The notes under the pieces are model-generated. The model did no database searches. It was not told the origin of the DNA and was given only the letters and a program-made list of their open reading frames with translations. 64,000 nt of DNA from Phytophthora quininea. Taxonomy: Eukaryota > Oomycota > Peronosporomycetes > Peronosporales > Peronosporaceae. This document shows positions 44,734-55,123 of this stretch, piece after piece (position 1 is the first letter of the stretch; every line of letters starts with the position of its first letter). Location: positions 186,001 through 250,000 of the forward strand of contig JAAVTG010000064.1 of assembly GCA_011947345.1 (NCBI GenBank). Reading direction: 5' to 3'. The position numbers and the translations under genes were made by a program.

Positions 44734-45341
44734 TTATGCCATGGCCTGCGAGCTGCCTTGCTGCTCGCTCGGGCGCACGGTCTTGCTGCCCGAGACGATC
44801 TCGTACTCGCAGATGGAGTCGTCGATGAAGTTTCTCTTGTCGAATTTGAGGTACAGCTTCTCGGCCACGGGCTTCTCCCCGAGTAGGCGGCCGACACGCC
44901 GCGGATCAGGCCGTTCTCGAGTTCATCCACGGACTTGGGCGCGATGCGCAGGTCGAAGCACTGCTCCTTGGCGCGCAGACGGTACCACTTGCTGAGCTCG
45001 CCGCAGACGCTGACCACGCAGTTGGCGCTGGAGCGCACGTCAAAGGACACCAAGGCCGACTCCATCTTGGCCTCAGGGCTCAGGCGCCGGTTGCTGAAGA
45101 CGACTATGGTCTCGCCGCCCACGATCTTTTCCTTCAAGGGCTGCAGCTTGCGGGTCTTGCCCACGTCGCCGTCCTCCCACGTGGCCAACATCTCGCGCAC
45201 CTGCAGCTCGGGCGGGCTGCTGTCGGTCACGAGCTTGTCCAGCATGCCGCGCAGATGCGTGCGCTGCTGCTGGTCGGGGGCGGCCTGCTCTGCGGCGACA
45301 GCGACGACGAACGTCAACAGGAGGAGCTGGAGGAGCTGCAT
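44734..45341 (-). CDS. Small secreted protein of unknown function
   Basis: The start at 45341 gives a clear signal peptide (MQLLQLLLLTFVVAVAAEQ). The mature part has ETIVVFSNRRLSPEAKMESA, paired cysteines in SSANCVVSVCGELSKWY and KEQCFDLRI, and continues after one missing base at the CCCC run 44877-44880 through SICEYEIVSGSKTV to a TAA at 44734-44736, about 200 residues. A sequence THLRG follows the signal peptide, but it is not RXLR. The four or so cysteines suggest a folded extracellular domain; no family is recognised. Confidence 0.65.
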
Positions 45342-46702
45342 GGGTGGTCTCTGTGTGTCTGTGTAGCTGCTGCTGCGGTGCTGTAGCTTTCAGGTGTCCG
45401 TCCCACTCAGGCCGATCGCAGCCTTTCTTGGTGTAAGTACAAAATCGAAAGTGTGAGCGGAGAACGATGGAGAGGCACAAGGAGGCCAGACGAGGAACCC
45501 ATTTTGGGCGAGGCATAATAAAACGCAGACAGCGATCTATAAATACATACTGTGGACATAGCGCGGTGGATACTGGGGCGTTTCACTGCAGTTTGACTAA
45601 GGGATGCGATGCGGCAAAACTGATACCTGGACAAGACGATGCACGAGGGATCGATTTGGGCGGGGTCGCGAAGAGATTGCGGGATCGTGGCGGTACCTCT
45701 GACAGCCCGAATAGAGACCCCTGTCGAGTGACTCTTGAATTGATTATGGGCGTGCGTTGTCCGGCAGTTTACGCCCTCAAGGATAGAGCACGCCCCGCAG
45801 AGCCCCACAATCCCGCAAGTAACACGCCCCGGTGGCCATCCGAAGCAGGGACACGCCGGCGGCGGCACCATGCTGCCGCCCCGAGCTGCTCGCCTCAGCT
45901 GAGCCTGCAGGAAAGCAGCCATCTCGTGGAGGAGATCTTTTTTAGCTAGCCGCAGCACGAGATGCGCGCGTTGTACCTATCACCTCAGGTAGATGGCGAG
46001 CTTCAACCTAGCGGTACCTGCAGACTTCGAAGCCGACTTGATATCCTTTGTCGTCAAGAAAGATACGCCCGTCGACTAAGCGCCGCGAGAAGAAGGTCTG
46101 TTCTCGTCCTGCGTGGCAATCAGGACAAGCAAGGCGAGTGCCGCCACTAAAAGGAAAGGTTTGCTTGGTTGCTTGCTTGCATGGCATGACGGTCACTTCA
46201 AATCCCGCCGAAGAATGCATGTCGACACGGTTTGCTGCTCGTGGTACGGCGAGAGACAGGTTGAAGCCTGTCACGACTGGTTGTGCTGACCTTGCGGGCA
46301 GCTAGAGAAGGGGATGTTTACAGCTCTCCCGCCCATGTCTCGCTCGCGCCCTTGGCGTCATCGCTTTGCCCCGAGTGTCTGCTTGTTGCTCCAGCATGCC
46401 GAGTGGTCAAAATTCGTTTCCTAGCCCTGCTGGACATGGAGGGGGGTGGCGAGTGGCCATTTGCAAGGGGCCTGTCCTACGAACGGATAATCCGGCACCA
46501 AATCCAGTCGCGCGCTGGAAACTCGAGCCAACTTCGCTTGTTGATGCAGTCGGTCAAGTCATTATTGATTGAGGACGTTGCAAGACAGACCGTGCCATAA
46601 TCCAATGTAGCGACCCGCGCAGCGCCGCTGAGACAGCGAAGGTGGTGGTCCCGTTGTTGCTGTCCTGCCTTCTACTTTGCGGCGGGCCGCGCTGGCAGCA
46701 GC
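45342..46702. other. Intergenic region without a supported gene
   Basis: About 1.35 kb. Frames on both strands (45407-45958 -, 45467-45949 +, 46008-46274 -) overlap and lack domains. A TATAAATAC stretch is at 45538-45546. The minus-strand frame at 46008-46274 has a CPDC motif and smooth composition near its end (LVDGRIFLDDKGYQVGFEV), so a small unannotated exon cannot be excluded. Confidence 0.4.
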
Positions 46703-47823
46703 TCATTGCGCGGCGTGCTTAGCCACCATGCTCTCGAGCGCCGAGCGGATGGCACCGCTCAGCTCGTCCACGACCTTGCCGCCCTTGAACACCTTGAAGC
46801 TCGGCAGCGACGCCACGCCAAATTCCTCCGGCACCGACTGCAACAGGAAAGCACACACACACACAGCGAGTGAGCCATCTCGCGGCACCACATCGCAGCC
46901 GGAACTAATCCAGCTAATCGACTCGGTGGAAGCGATTTGTCGACGCACCTCGACCTCGTCCACATCGACGCGCGAACACCGCGCTGGGAAACTTGGCGCT
47001 CAGCTCCTTGAAGAACGGCGCGATCTCGATGCAGGGCTTGCACCACGTCGCCCAAAAGTCCACGACCAGCTGCAGACACAAGAAGAAAGAAATGATGAGA
47101 GACACCGAGAGCGGCGCCAGGTGGCCGAAACCACATTGCCAATAGCCAACGCACCACGTGTCCGGCGCGCTCGTTCTGCTGCATGAGCTGTTCCCACTGC
47201 TCCTCGGATTCCACGCTCACCACCTGCGGGGCCTTGCGCTGGCGCAGACCGTCGGCGCCACTGGCTTCTCGCCGGCGGGCTTCTCCTGCACAGGCTTCTC
47301 GTCCTCGGGCAGCTCCACCTCGACGTAGTGCTTCTGGATACGCGTCTCCAGCCCGTTCTTGTCCGCGCCGCGCATCTCGTCGCACTTGACGCCGTTGCGG
47401 AAGAACTGGAACGTGGGCATGGCCGTCACGCCGCAGCCCTGAGAGACCTGCTTGAGCTCGTCCACATCCACCTTGAGGAAGATCGAGCAAGGGTACTTGG
47501 CGCTCAGCTCGTGGTACACGGGGCTGATGTAGCGGCACGGGCCGCACCACGACGCCGTAAAGTCCACCACCACCGAGCGCTTGGTCGTCTTGCCCTTGCC
47601 GATGAGCTCCTTGAATTGCTGCTCGGACGTCACGTGGATCACGCGGCTCTGCAGGCGAACAGATCAGCAACAAGAGCGCAACAACGTTAGGACGATGGCA
47701 AGGATACACCGCCAGGCTGGCTACAATAACGCTGGCAAGGCAACGCACATTCTCCGGGATGGCTGCGTCGTCCTGGCTCAGCACGTTCATGCGGATCCAG
47801 CCCCAGAGACCCTGCAGCAGCAT
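46703..47823 (-). CDS. Membrane-anchored protein with two thioredoxin domains
   Basis: Exons on the minus strand: up to 47749, 47648-47155, 47069-46950 and 46837-46703, with GT-AG introns of 100, 85 and 112 bp. An N-terminal hydrophobic stretch ([10 protein letters not shown]) precedes domain 1 ([14 protein letters not shown], active site [15 protein letters not shown]). A charged linker ([19 protein letters not shown]) leads to domain 2 ([11 protein letters not shown], active site [18 protein letters not shown]) and a short C-terminus KHAAQ. Both catalytic pairs are intact, so both domains should be redox active. Frame breaks lie near 47254 and near the end of exon 3 (about 46965). The first exon may start upstream of 47823, because the hydrophobic frame is open to about 47870. 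Confidence 0.8.
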
Positions 47824-48335
47824 GAGCGCGAACGGCAGCAGCGCGTACACGGGGATGCAAACCCTCCGATACAGATCTACAGAGTAGAGGCACAGGAAAG
47901 TATGGCGAGAAGAGGTGAGGGGTATGGCGACGTGCTGGAGCTGCAGGGCTGCCCTACCGTCGCCGCCATGGGTGTCGCTTGGATGTCGTCACTGCTTCTA
48001 GAAGTGGATGCCACGGCGCGGGTGCTACGGAATATAGACCATCATGTTGAATATGGGTACATTTTAACTGTTGAAGACTTTGATCATCAACAGAGCATGA
48101 CGCACGGACAGAATTCGCGAGTGAATAGTCTTCGATAAGAGCTTCACCACGACCTGGGTGAGTGGCGACAAGTCCTGACATGTACAACGTGTTTGCCAAG
48201 CGAAAATTGCCCGAATAAGCTACTGGTTCTTTTACAAGGTGGGTTCAGTTCTTGTACAGGGACAACCCTCTGTCGCAGGGTCCCGGTAGTGCAGGCCATT
48301 CAGGAAGAAAGCCAAGCCAACCAACTTCTGCTGTC
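47824..48335. other. Spacer between divergent thioredoxin and PP28-SAP genes
   Basis: About 510 bp. It may contain the first exon of the thioredoxin gene near 47830-47960. No other feature is seen. Confidence 0.4.
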
Positions 48336-49191
48336 ATGCGGGACTCTGGCAAGTCGGGCAAGCCGGTGCGGCCGGCGGCAAGGGTCGCAAGAAGCGCGAG
48401 AAGGGCACGGCCCGCAAGTTCGTGACGTCGCTGGAGGAGATGACGCTGCGCAACGAGCAGGAGGAGCAGAAACAGAGCGCCCGCAAGGCCCACCGCGGCG
48501 ACGGCGAGAGCGACGAGGACTCGGAGGACGAGAGCAGCTCGGACGAGGAGGGCGAAGAGCTCGTGGCCTTCGAGCGCGTGCAGACCAACTCGCTGTTCGG
48601 CTTCTCCAACAAGGCGGACGGCCCCGCTCTGCAGGAGGAGAAGTCCAAGAAAGTGGGCTTCGCTGCCATCGCCAAGACGCAGAACCCTAACTCGAAGAAG
48701 AAGGCCAACAAGGTCATGAAGGCCAAGGACATGGACGGCAACGCCGCGCCGCAGCAGCTCAGCCGACGAGAGCGCGAGGCCATCGAGAAGGAGCGAGCAG
48801 CCGCCTACTACCTGAAGAAACACTTGGCTGGAGAGACGGAGGAGGCCAAAAAGGACCTGGCTCGGCTGAAGGAAGTCAAGCGTCGTCGTGAAGAGGCGGA
48901 ACTCCGCAAGAAAGAGGAGGAGGAGGCGGCGGCCGAGCGCGAGAAGGCCAAGAAGAAGGTCGCGGTCAAGGACGACGGTACGTCTCAGTTAGGTATTGTA
49001 GTAGTGGGTAGATTTTTGCTGATTGGTGGCGGGTTTCTGTTGTAGATGAACCTTTGGACGCGCGTGCGATCAAGGCCCTGAAGCCTGCAGTCCTCAAGGA
49101 GAAGCTGAAAGAGCGCGATCTGTCTACGCAGGGCCAGAAGAAGGAGCTGATCCAGCGACTCATCGACTACGAGAACGAGCGTGCGTTATAG
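48336..49191 (+). CDS. PP28/PDAP1-like casein kinase substrate phosphoprotein fused to a SAP domain
   Basis: The N-terminus is Gly/Lys-rich (GGKGRKKREKGTARKF) and is followed by an acidic Ser/Asp/Glu stretch (DGESDEDSEDESSSDEE), typical of casein kinase sites. The PP28 signature follows: LSRREREAIEKERAAAYYLK, HLAGETEEAKKDLARLKEVK and RRREEAELRKKEEE. A 68-bp intron (48978-49045) joins a second exon holding a SAP motif (IKALKPAVLKEKLKERDL, then QGQKKELIQRLIDYEN). PDAP1 of animals lacks a SAP domain, so DNA or RNA binding is added here. One base is missing near 48362, early in exon 1. Confidence 0.82.
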
Positions 49192-49457
49192 AGGGCTTTT
49201 GGTGTCCATGCATACGTGTCGTTCCCATGCGAAACAAGCAAAAGAGCAGATTTACATCTTCCATTGTGTTTCCGCTATTCCTACGCTCACTGTGAGCTCG
49301 TGCCAAAGCAGTGTGCAGACCTGGAGGGCTTGGTCGCCGTAATCGCAATGACAGCAACCCAGGCTCCTTGCTAAGAGTTCACTTGTCGAGAATGGGGACA
49401 GCGAGAGGAGAATATAAACACATTCTCGATCTCTACAGTGTACAAGTATCACGCAAC
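49192..49457. other. Spacer with a diverged repeat of the glycine-rich cluster
   Basis: Contains GCTCGTGCCAAAGCAGTGTG near 49297, which recurs in diverged form near 51931 and 53682. These mark older duplications of the cluster. Confidence 0.45.
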
Positions 49458-50852
49458 TAACAATGGGTCAGCCGCATCAGCAGAGCTAAAGCTCGCGCCA
49501 AACGGGCTGATCTTCACGCACAAAACCACTCCGAGCCTAGTGGGTCTGACGCTCGGTCGCACCGACAACCTACTCCGATCGGAGCTTGCGGTACTGCTTC
49601 GCGGAAGTAGACGCTCCCGCAGAAGTGGGTGTGCTCGCGGTCACAGAGGCTGGTGTGTCGCCTGCTGCAGGGGTGGCTGCTTCAGGGCTCCCAGCATTGG
49701 CCGTCGCAGAGGCGCCTCCGGTCGACGTTGAAGGCGTTCCGGCAGTGGCCGTTCCAGAGGCCCCACCGACTTGAGCGGCGCCGTTCACACTCGTCCCGCC
49801 GTTAGCACCACCGTAGACCTGGCCACCGGGTTGAGCGCCACCGCCAACCTGAGCGGCGCCGTTAGCGCCTGGCCCGCCCGTGCTAGCTGTAGCAGAGGCA
49901 CCGCCATTGTTGCGACCGCCGACCTGAGCACCCCCATTACCGTGACCGCCGGTAGCAGTCGCGGATGCGCCGCCGTGATCGCCTCCGTTGTAAACGCCAC
50001 CCCCATGCCACCGCCAACCCCGACGCCAGCACCGACGCCTCCAATACCGACGCCGGCACCGACGCCTCCAATACCGACCCCGGCACCGATGCCTCCGACG
50101 CCAACTCCAACTCCGGGGCCATAACCCCACGGCCCCACGCCGACTCCAACACCGCCGTACACACCGGGACCGTAGCCCCACGTCGCATGTACCCGTTCGT
50201 CACGGCCGACATGGCTAGGCAAACGGTGAAGCTCTTGCTGCTGGGCATTGTTGGTTGTGTGGGAAGGTTGATGCGAAGCTGTTGACGCGAAGCTTGAGTC
50301 TGAAGAGAAACCTGGCCCTTGTCGCTGTTGTCCCTCGAGAGGAAGTTTGGGAATGAGTTTGGTCTCGGTGACTGTGGTCTTCGGCCTGCGTCGGCCTGCG
50401 CGGGGTGCTGATGAGAATGATGAGAATGATGACCAGTGCGCGTTAATGACATTCGGAGTCACCGATACATGTGCGAGCTCAGGTTTTCCTGCTGGTTTCG
50501 ACTTTTGGTACGAAGATCTGGGCCGTGTGGCGAAATTGGGGACAGCCGTCCCAGTCGCATGTGCGTGTCGAAAATATTTTGCGACCGCCTCGGTCTGCAG
50601 TGAGCGGTGGCAATCATGGGACTGTGGGTGGGCCTGCTGGTGAGCGGCGGTGACGGTTAAGGAAAGCAGCGACTCGAGGTGTGCTATCGATCTTGATCGT
50701 TTGCCTCAAAAGGGTTCATAAACCTCGAGAATGTAACCCAGGCATGTATATCGTGGCAAGTTCATACCACTGAGCTTTCATGCTGTCCGATCTGCGGTGG
50801 AAGCAGCAAACAAGGAGCACCGTGCTGTATGTAGACCACGGCAGCCGTCTCG
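49458..50852. repeat. 1.4-kb segmental duplication, copy A
   Basis: Matches 52053-53449 almost perfectly. I find two one-base length differences (C3 versus C4 at 50192 and A4 versus A5 near 50707) and a C/T difference at the right edge. It contains glycine-rich gene copy A. Confidence 0.9.
49570..50248 (-). CDS. Secreted glycine-rich protein, copy A
   Basis: The start at 50248 opens a signal peptide (MPSSKSFTVCLAMSAVTNG). The mature protein is Gly/Val/Tyr-rich (WGYGPGVYGGVGVGVGPWG, then GAGVGIGGVGAGVGIGG), then Gly/Ala/Asn/Thr-rich (GGASATATGGHGNGG), ending Ala/Ser/Thr-rich with KQYRKLRSE. In this copy one C is missing at 50192-50194 relative to copy B, which breaks the frame right after the signal peptide. 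A second frame change (run of five G on the coding strand, near 50011) is shared by both copies. Probably a wall-associated structural protein. Confidence 0.65.
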
Positions 50853-51199
50853 CCATTTGGTTTGAACCCAGGCTGCTCCGACACGAAAGAAGACTTTGGT
50901 CTCCGTTGCCAAAAAGTGTAAAAGCGCACAGCCAACACCAAAGAGACACTTTCAGGTGCGGCGACCAAGCTACACTACTGCTAGTAGTCGAGCGCATGGT
51001 CTCGTGACGAGACTCTCGTCTGGGTCACCCAGCAACATCAACAGCGATCTGGTCATCAAATGGACCTTGTCGGTTTTTAGGCTGTAGCTCTCGCGTCAAC
51101 GAATCCGCGATCCGTTCCGTAGTTCATTCCCAAACAAGCTCACCAGCCAACAGGCCGACAAATTCTCGACAGCAACATCCACTTCCATACACCTCAGCA
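50853..51199. other. Spacer upstream of the small glycine-rich gene
   Basis: About 350 bp between duplication copy A and the gene at 51200. It holds that gene's promoter side. No coding signal is seen. Confidence 0.45.
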
Positions 51200-51466
51200 A
51201 TGATCAGCACCAAGATCCTCCCGCTCTGCCTGTCCGCGGTGGCCCTGATCAACGGTGCGCACGCCCAGTGGTACGGTCCCGGTCCCGGTGTCGGAGTCGG
51301 AGTCGGCGGCGTTGGCGTCGGGCTCGGTGGCGTGGGTGTGGGTCTCGGCGGCTGGGGCTACCCAGGCTACGGCTATGACGGCTACTACGGCGGCTACCCC
51401 GGTAACGCGGGTGGGGCCGCAGCCAGCGCGACTGCGACTGCGAACCGCAGGCTCCGCATGGAGTAG
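51200..51466 (+). CDS. Small secreted glycine-rich protein
   Basis: An intact frame of 88 residues has a signal peptide (MISTKILPLCLSAVALINGA), then WYGPGPGVGVGVGG and Gly/Tyr-rich repeats (GWGYPGYGYDGYYGGYPG), ending in NRRLRME. The start of the mature part and the C-terminal basic motif resemble those of the neighbouring larger copies (HATWGYGPG and YRKLRSE), so the three genes form a family. It is on the opposite strand to copies A and B and lies between them. Confidence 0.8.
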   Translation: MISTKILPLCLSAVALINGAHAQWYGPGPGVGVGVGGVGVGLGGVGVGLGGWGYPGYGYDGYYGGYPGNAGGAAASATATANRRLRME

Positions 51467-52052
51467 GCGAGTGTCGCGACGGTCGCTCCTCAGTCTCAAC
51501 TTTTGTGTGTGTGCGTTCGAGGCATCAACCGGAGCAGTACTTGGAAGAAATCTGCAGCTTTGTAGCGTAGCGAAATGGAAAACATTTAGTAGTCGAACAA
51601 CGCATGTATCTTGCAGTCGAACATCACATTTGTCGTCCATCCGAAGGGTAAGAACAGGTTGCTGCAGATCGAAGAGTTTTAGCTAGAATCCTCAAAGACG
51701 GAGTGTTATTCACGGGTAGCCGGGCTGCAGATGCATCCTGTAGAATACAAACGTGATTGAAAGAGTTCGTACTGCAGGCGAATGTCGTCGTTTGCTGTTT
51801 GAAATTGGTCAGAATCTACCCAGAGCCAGCTACGACGCACCCAGAGACGTTCGCTAAAAGATCACAGCGGTCACTTTGCGGTCGAACCTCGTTACGGCGG
51901 GCGAACAAAAGTTATTTGATTTCACAGAAGCTCGTGCCAGAGCAGTTTGCAGGCCTACCAAACAAAACGCTATAACTGTTCACTTGTCCAGTGTTACGGG
52001 CAAACAGCACTTGAAGCATTCTCTTTCACCGATTTCCATTACGCAATTACAG
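51467..52052. other. Spacer between the small glycine-rich gene and duplication copy B
   Basis: About 590 bp. The part from about 51757 resembles sequence near 53490 and, at 51931, near 49297, pointing to older duplication of the cluster. No gene is seen. Confidence 0.45.
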
Positions 52053-53449
52053 TAACAATGGGTCAGCCGCATCAGCAGAGCTAAAGCTCGCGCCAAACGG
52101 GCTGATCTTCACGCACAAAACCACTCCGAGCCTAGTGGGTCTGACGCTCGGTCGCACCGACAACCTACTCCGATCGGAGCTTGCGGTACTGCTTCGCGGA
52201 AGTAGACGCTCCCGCAGAAGTGGGTGTGCTCGCGGTCACAGAGGCTGGTGTGTCGCCTGCTGCAGGGGTGGCTGCTTCAGGGCTCCCAGCATTGGCCGTC
52301 GCAGAGGCGCCTCCGGTCGACGTTGAAGGCGTTCCGGCAGTGGCCGTTCCAGAGGCCCCACCGACTTGAGCGGCGCCGTTCACACTCGTCCCGCCGTTAG
52401 CACCACCGTAGACCTGGCCACCGGGTTGAGCGCCACCGCCAACCTGAGCGGCGCCGTTAGCGCCTGGCCCGCCCGTGCTAGCTGTAGCAGAGGCACCGCC
52501 ATTGTTGCGACCGCCGACCTGAGCACCCCCATTACCGTGACCGCCGGTAGCAGTCGCGGATGCGCCGCCGTGATCGCCTCCGTTGTAAACGCCACCCCCA
52601 TGCCACCGCCAACCCCGACGCCAGCACCGACGCCTCCAATACCGACGCCGGCACCGACGCCTCCAATACCGACCCCGGCACCGATGCCTCCGACGCCAAC
52701 TCCAACTCCGGGGCCATAACCCCACGGCCCCACGCCGACTCCAACACCGCCGTACACACCGGGACCGTAGCCCCACGTCGCATGTACCCCGTTCGTCACG
52801 GCCGACATGGCTAGGCAAACGGTGAAGCTCTTGCTGCTGGGCATTGTTGGTTGTGTGGGAAGGTTGATGCGAAGCTGTTGACGCGAAGCTTGAGTCTGAA
52901 GAGAAACCTGGCCCTTGTCGCTGTTGTCCCTCGAGAGGAAGTTTGGGAATGAGTTTGGTCTCGGTGACTGTGGTCTTCGGCCTGCGTCGGCCTGCGCGGG
53001 GTGCTGATGAGAATGATGAGAATGATGACCAGTGCGCGTTAATGACATTCGGAGTCACCGATACATGTGCGAGCTCAGGTTTTCCTGCTGGTTTCGACTT
53101 TTGGTACGAAGATCTGGGCCGTGTGGCGAAATTGGGGACAGCCGTCCCAGTCGCATGTGCGTGTCGAAAATATTTTGCGACCGCCTCGGTCTGCAGTGAG
53201 CGGTGGCAATCATGGGACTGTGGGTGGGCCTGCTGGTGAGCGGCGGTGACGGTTAAGGAAAGCAGCGACTCGAGGTGTGCTATCGATCTTGATCGTTTGC
53301 CTCAAAAAGGGTTCATAAACCTCGAGAATGTAACCCAGGCATGTATATCGTGGCAAGTTCATACCACTGAGCTTTCATGCTGTCCGATCTGCGGTGGAAG
53401 CAGCAAACAAGGAGCACCGTGCTGTATGTAGACCACGGCAGCTGTCTCG
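52053..53449. repeat. 1.4-kb segmental duplication, copy B
   Basis: Direct repeat of 49458-50852, offset 2595-2597 bp. The perfect match over coding and non-coding DNA indicates a very recent event or gene conversion. The boundary at the right is within GGCAGC(T/C)GTCTCG. Confidence 0.9.
52165..52844 (-). CDS. Secreted glycine-rich protein, copy B
   Basis: Start at 52844. Here the run CCCC at 52787-52790 keeps the signal peptide in frame with VHATWGYGPGVYGG, which copy A loses. The rest is identical to copy A, including the shared frame change in the run of five G (near 52606), after which GGVYNGGDHGGASATATGG follows. The stop is at 52165. A further small open frame exists in the other frame, but the Gly-rich reading has a signal peptide and matches the sister gene at 51200. 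Confidence 0.7.
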
Positions 53450-53870
53450 ACAAATGTGCTTTAGTAAAAATGCAGGGGTAGACAGAATGTGATGGATTTC
53501 GTCGTCTACTGTTGGAAGTCGGCCAGACTCCCCACTTACATCGCCAGCTACGCCACATCCAGGCACGCCGGTAAAGGGCAATGGATCATAGCATTTCCTT
53601 TGCCGTTGCAGCGGGGAGAGCCGAACTTCAAATGACGCGACTTGCAATAGCGTTTTTTCTCGGACGCACGTGGGCTAACCATATGCTCGTACCAAAGCAG
53701 TGTGCGAGTCTGGAAGAACGCTGTCTCCGTGGTCGCGACAATAGCACCCCAGTCTTCTTGCAGCGAGCCCAAGAATTCCACTTGCTCACTTTGCCCTTAC
53801 TTCAAGGAGGGTTAACCCTTCTAAATGAAAGGTCGGCCATACAATTCAGAAGCCTAATACTGCTGGGACC
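53450..53870. other. Spacer upstream of TXNDC9
   Basis: About 420 bp. It contains the third diverged copy of the cluster spacer (GCTCGTACCAAAGCAGTGTG near 53682) and the TXNDC9 promoter. No gene is seen. Confidence 0.45.
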
Positions 53871-54589
53871 ATGGCGAACGCTGCCAACGCCGAGATGGTG
53901 GCCAGCCTGATTGGCGAGAAGGTGCTGGAGACGCTGGACCAGAAGGAACAGAAGCTGGACGAGACCATCAAGAAGCTCGAGCAGGCCGACGATGACGAGC
54001 TGGAGCGCTTGCGCGAGAAGCGGCTGCAGGCCATGCAGCAGAAGGCTCGCCAGGCGCAGGAGCTGCGCTCGCAGGGCCACGGCGAGTACTCGACCATCTC
54101 CGACACCCACGAGTTCTTCGACACGATGAAAAAGAGCGACAGGGTGGTGGTGCATTTTTCACGCCGGCCAACGCCTTCTGCCAGCTCGTGGACGGCCACT
54201 TGGCTCGCTTAGCGCCGCATCATCTCGAGACCAAGTTCGCGCGCATCAACGCCGAGAAGGCCGAGTACCTGGTGGACAAGCTGGGCGTCTGGATGATCCC
54301 ATGCATCGCTCTGGTCAACAAGCAGAAAGTAGAGAAAATGGTGCAAGGTTTGGATGAACTGGGAGGCTCGGATAAGTTCTCGACCGCCTACTTGGCGTAC
54401 TACTTGGGTCTGCATAAGGTGCTGACGTACGAAGGCCCTGAGCCAGAGAGTCCAATGGACGACTGCGGAGGAGCGTACGCGGCAGGTAGTGACCCCGCAG
54501 CAGTTCGGCACCAGCTCGATCAGGAGAAACTCAACAGTATTCGGCAGAGCATCTTCTACGACAGCGACCTGGAGGAAGATGACGACTAG
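53871..54589 (+). CDS. TXNDC9: Thioredoxin domain-containing protein 9 (phosducin-like, TXNDC9/PLP3 family)
   Basis: A cytosolic co-factor of the CCT chaperonin that modulates folding of tubulin and actin. The N-terminal helix contains DDDELERLREKRLQAM and the family motif GHGEYSTISD. After one missing base in the T run 54155-54159, the thioredoxin fold continues (PANAFCQLVDGHLA, HHLETKFARINAEKA, LGVWMIPCIALV). There is no CXXC, as expected for this family. The acidic C-terminus ends DSDLEEDDD at 54589. Confidence 0.9.
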
Positions 54590-54661
54590 TGGTCTTACCC
54601 AGAGAACTTAACACATATTGTGGGAGTATACGGTGCTTTATGAGCTATCTGTAGTGTTATT

Positions 54662-55063
54662 CTACTTGAGTTGGTCTCTAGTGTCTCCATTCTTGTGAGA
54701 ATTAGCAAGACACTGCTGTCTGTACGCGCGTTGGCGCTGTCGTAAGTACTCTTTGCTGCTGATACTACTATTGGGGCTTGAGTTCTTTGTTGCAGCTCCA
54801 TTGGCAGTGTCAAGGGAGTCGTGTCGCCATTTGGATAAGTTCGACAGCGTCCAGCCATCTTTGCCTCTTGAAATGACGGCTTCAGCACGGTCTTCCAGTC
54901 CGAACGCGCGGATTTCCATGGCGCTGGGAGGTCCATTCAATGGGGTTTTAGAACCTGCAGCAGGCGGTTCGGGTCGATGTGTTTCTGCTCGCTTTGCCGG
55001 GGTGGAAGGCTCGTCGAGAGCAACTGCAGACCGCTTGGACGGTCGAGCCAGGTGATCCATCAC
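54662..55063 (-). CDS. Hypothetical polar protein
   Basis: An intact frame of about 130 residues beginning MMDHLARPSKRSAVALDEPS. It is Ser/Pro/Arg-rich, has a possible basic nuclear-targeting part and a conserved-looking core (DGWTLSNLSKWRHDSLD), and ends in KEYLRQRQRAYRQQ and a short tail. Composition and codon choice look coding, and it lies between the convergent TXNDC9 end and the DUF1764 gene. No family is recognised. Confidence 0.5.
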   Translation of the reverse strand: MMDHLARPSKRSAVALDEPSTPAKRAETHRPEPPAAGSKTPLNGPPSAMEIRAFGLEDRAEAVISRGKDGWTLSNLSKWRHDSLDTANGAATKNSSPNSSISSKEYLRQRQRAYRQQCLANSHKNGDTRDQLK

Positions 55064-55123
55064 GGAACTCTTATTGTGAGATTTTGGACAAGATGAATGG
55101 CTGGTCTATTGTGAATTTTGGGA

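Noticed and set aside
45260..45290. RXLR effector motif in the small secreted protein
   Set aside because: The sequence after the signal peptide is THLRG, lacking Arg two residues before Leu. No acidic EER follows.
45467..45949. 160-residue plus-strand frame after a TATAAATA stretch
   Set aside because: No domain, arbitrary composition, and an equally long frame on the opposite strand. The TATA-like stretch alone is not evidence.
46677..47186. 169-residue plus-strand frame over the thioredoxin exons
   Set aside because: The minus strand carries two thioredoxin active sites and GT-AG introns. The plus frame is a shadow.
54753..55055. Plus-strand frame with a hydrophobic start (MLLILLLGLEFF)
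   Set aside because: It resembles a signal peptide, but the rest has no coding character and the minus-strand frame at 54662-55063 has better composition. Confidence is limited.
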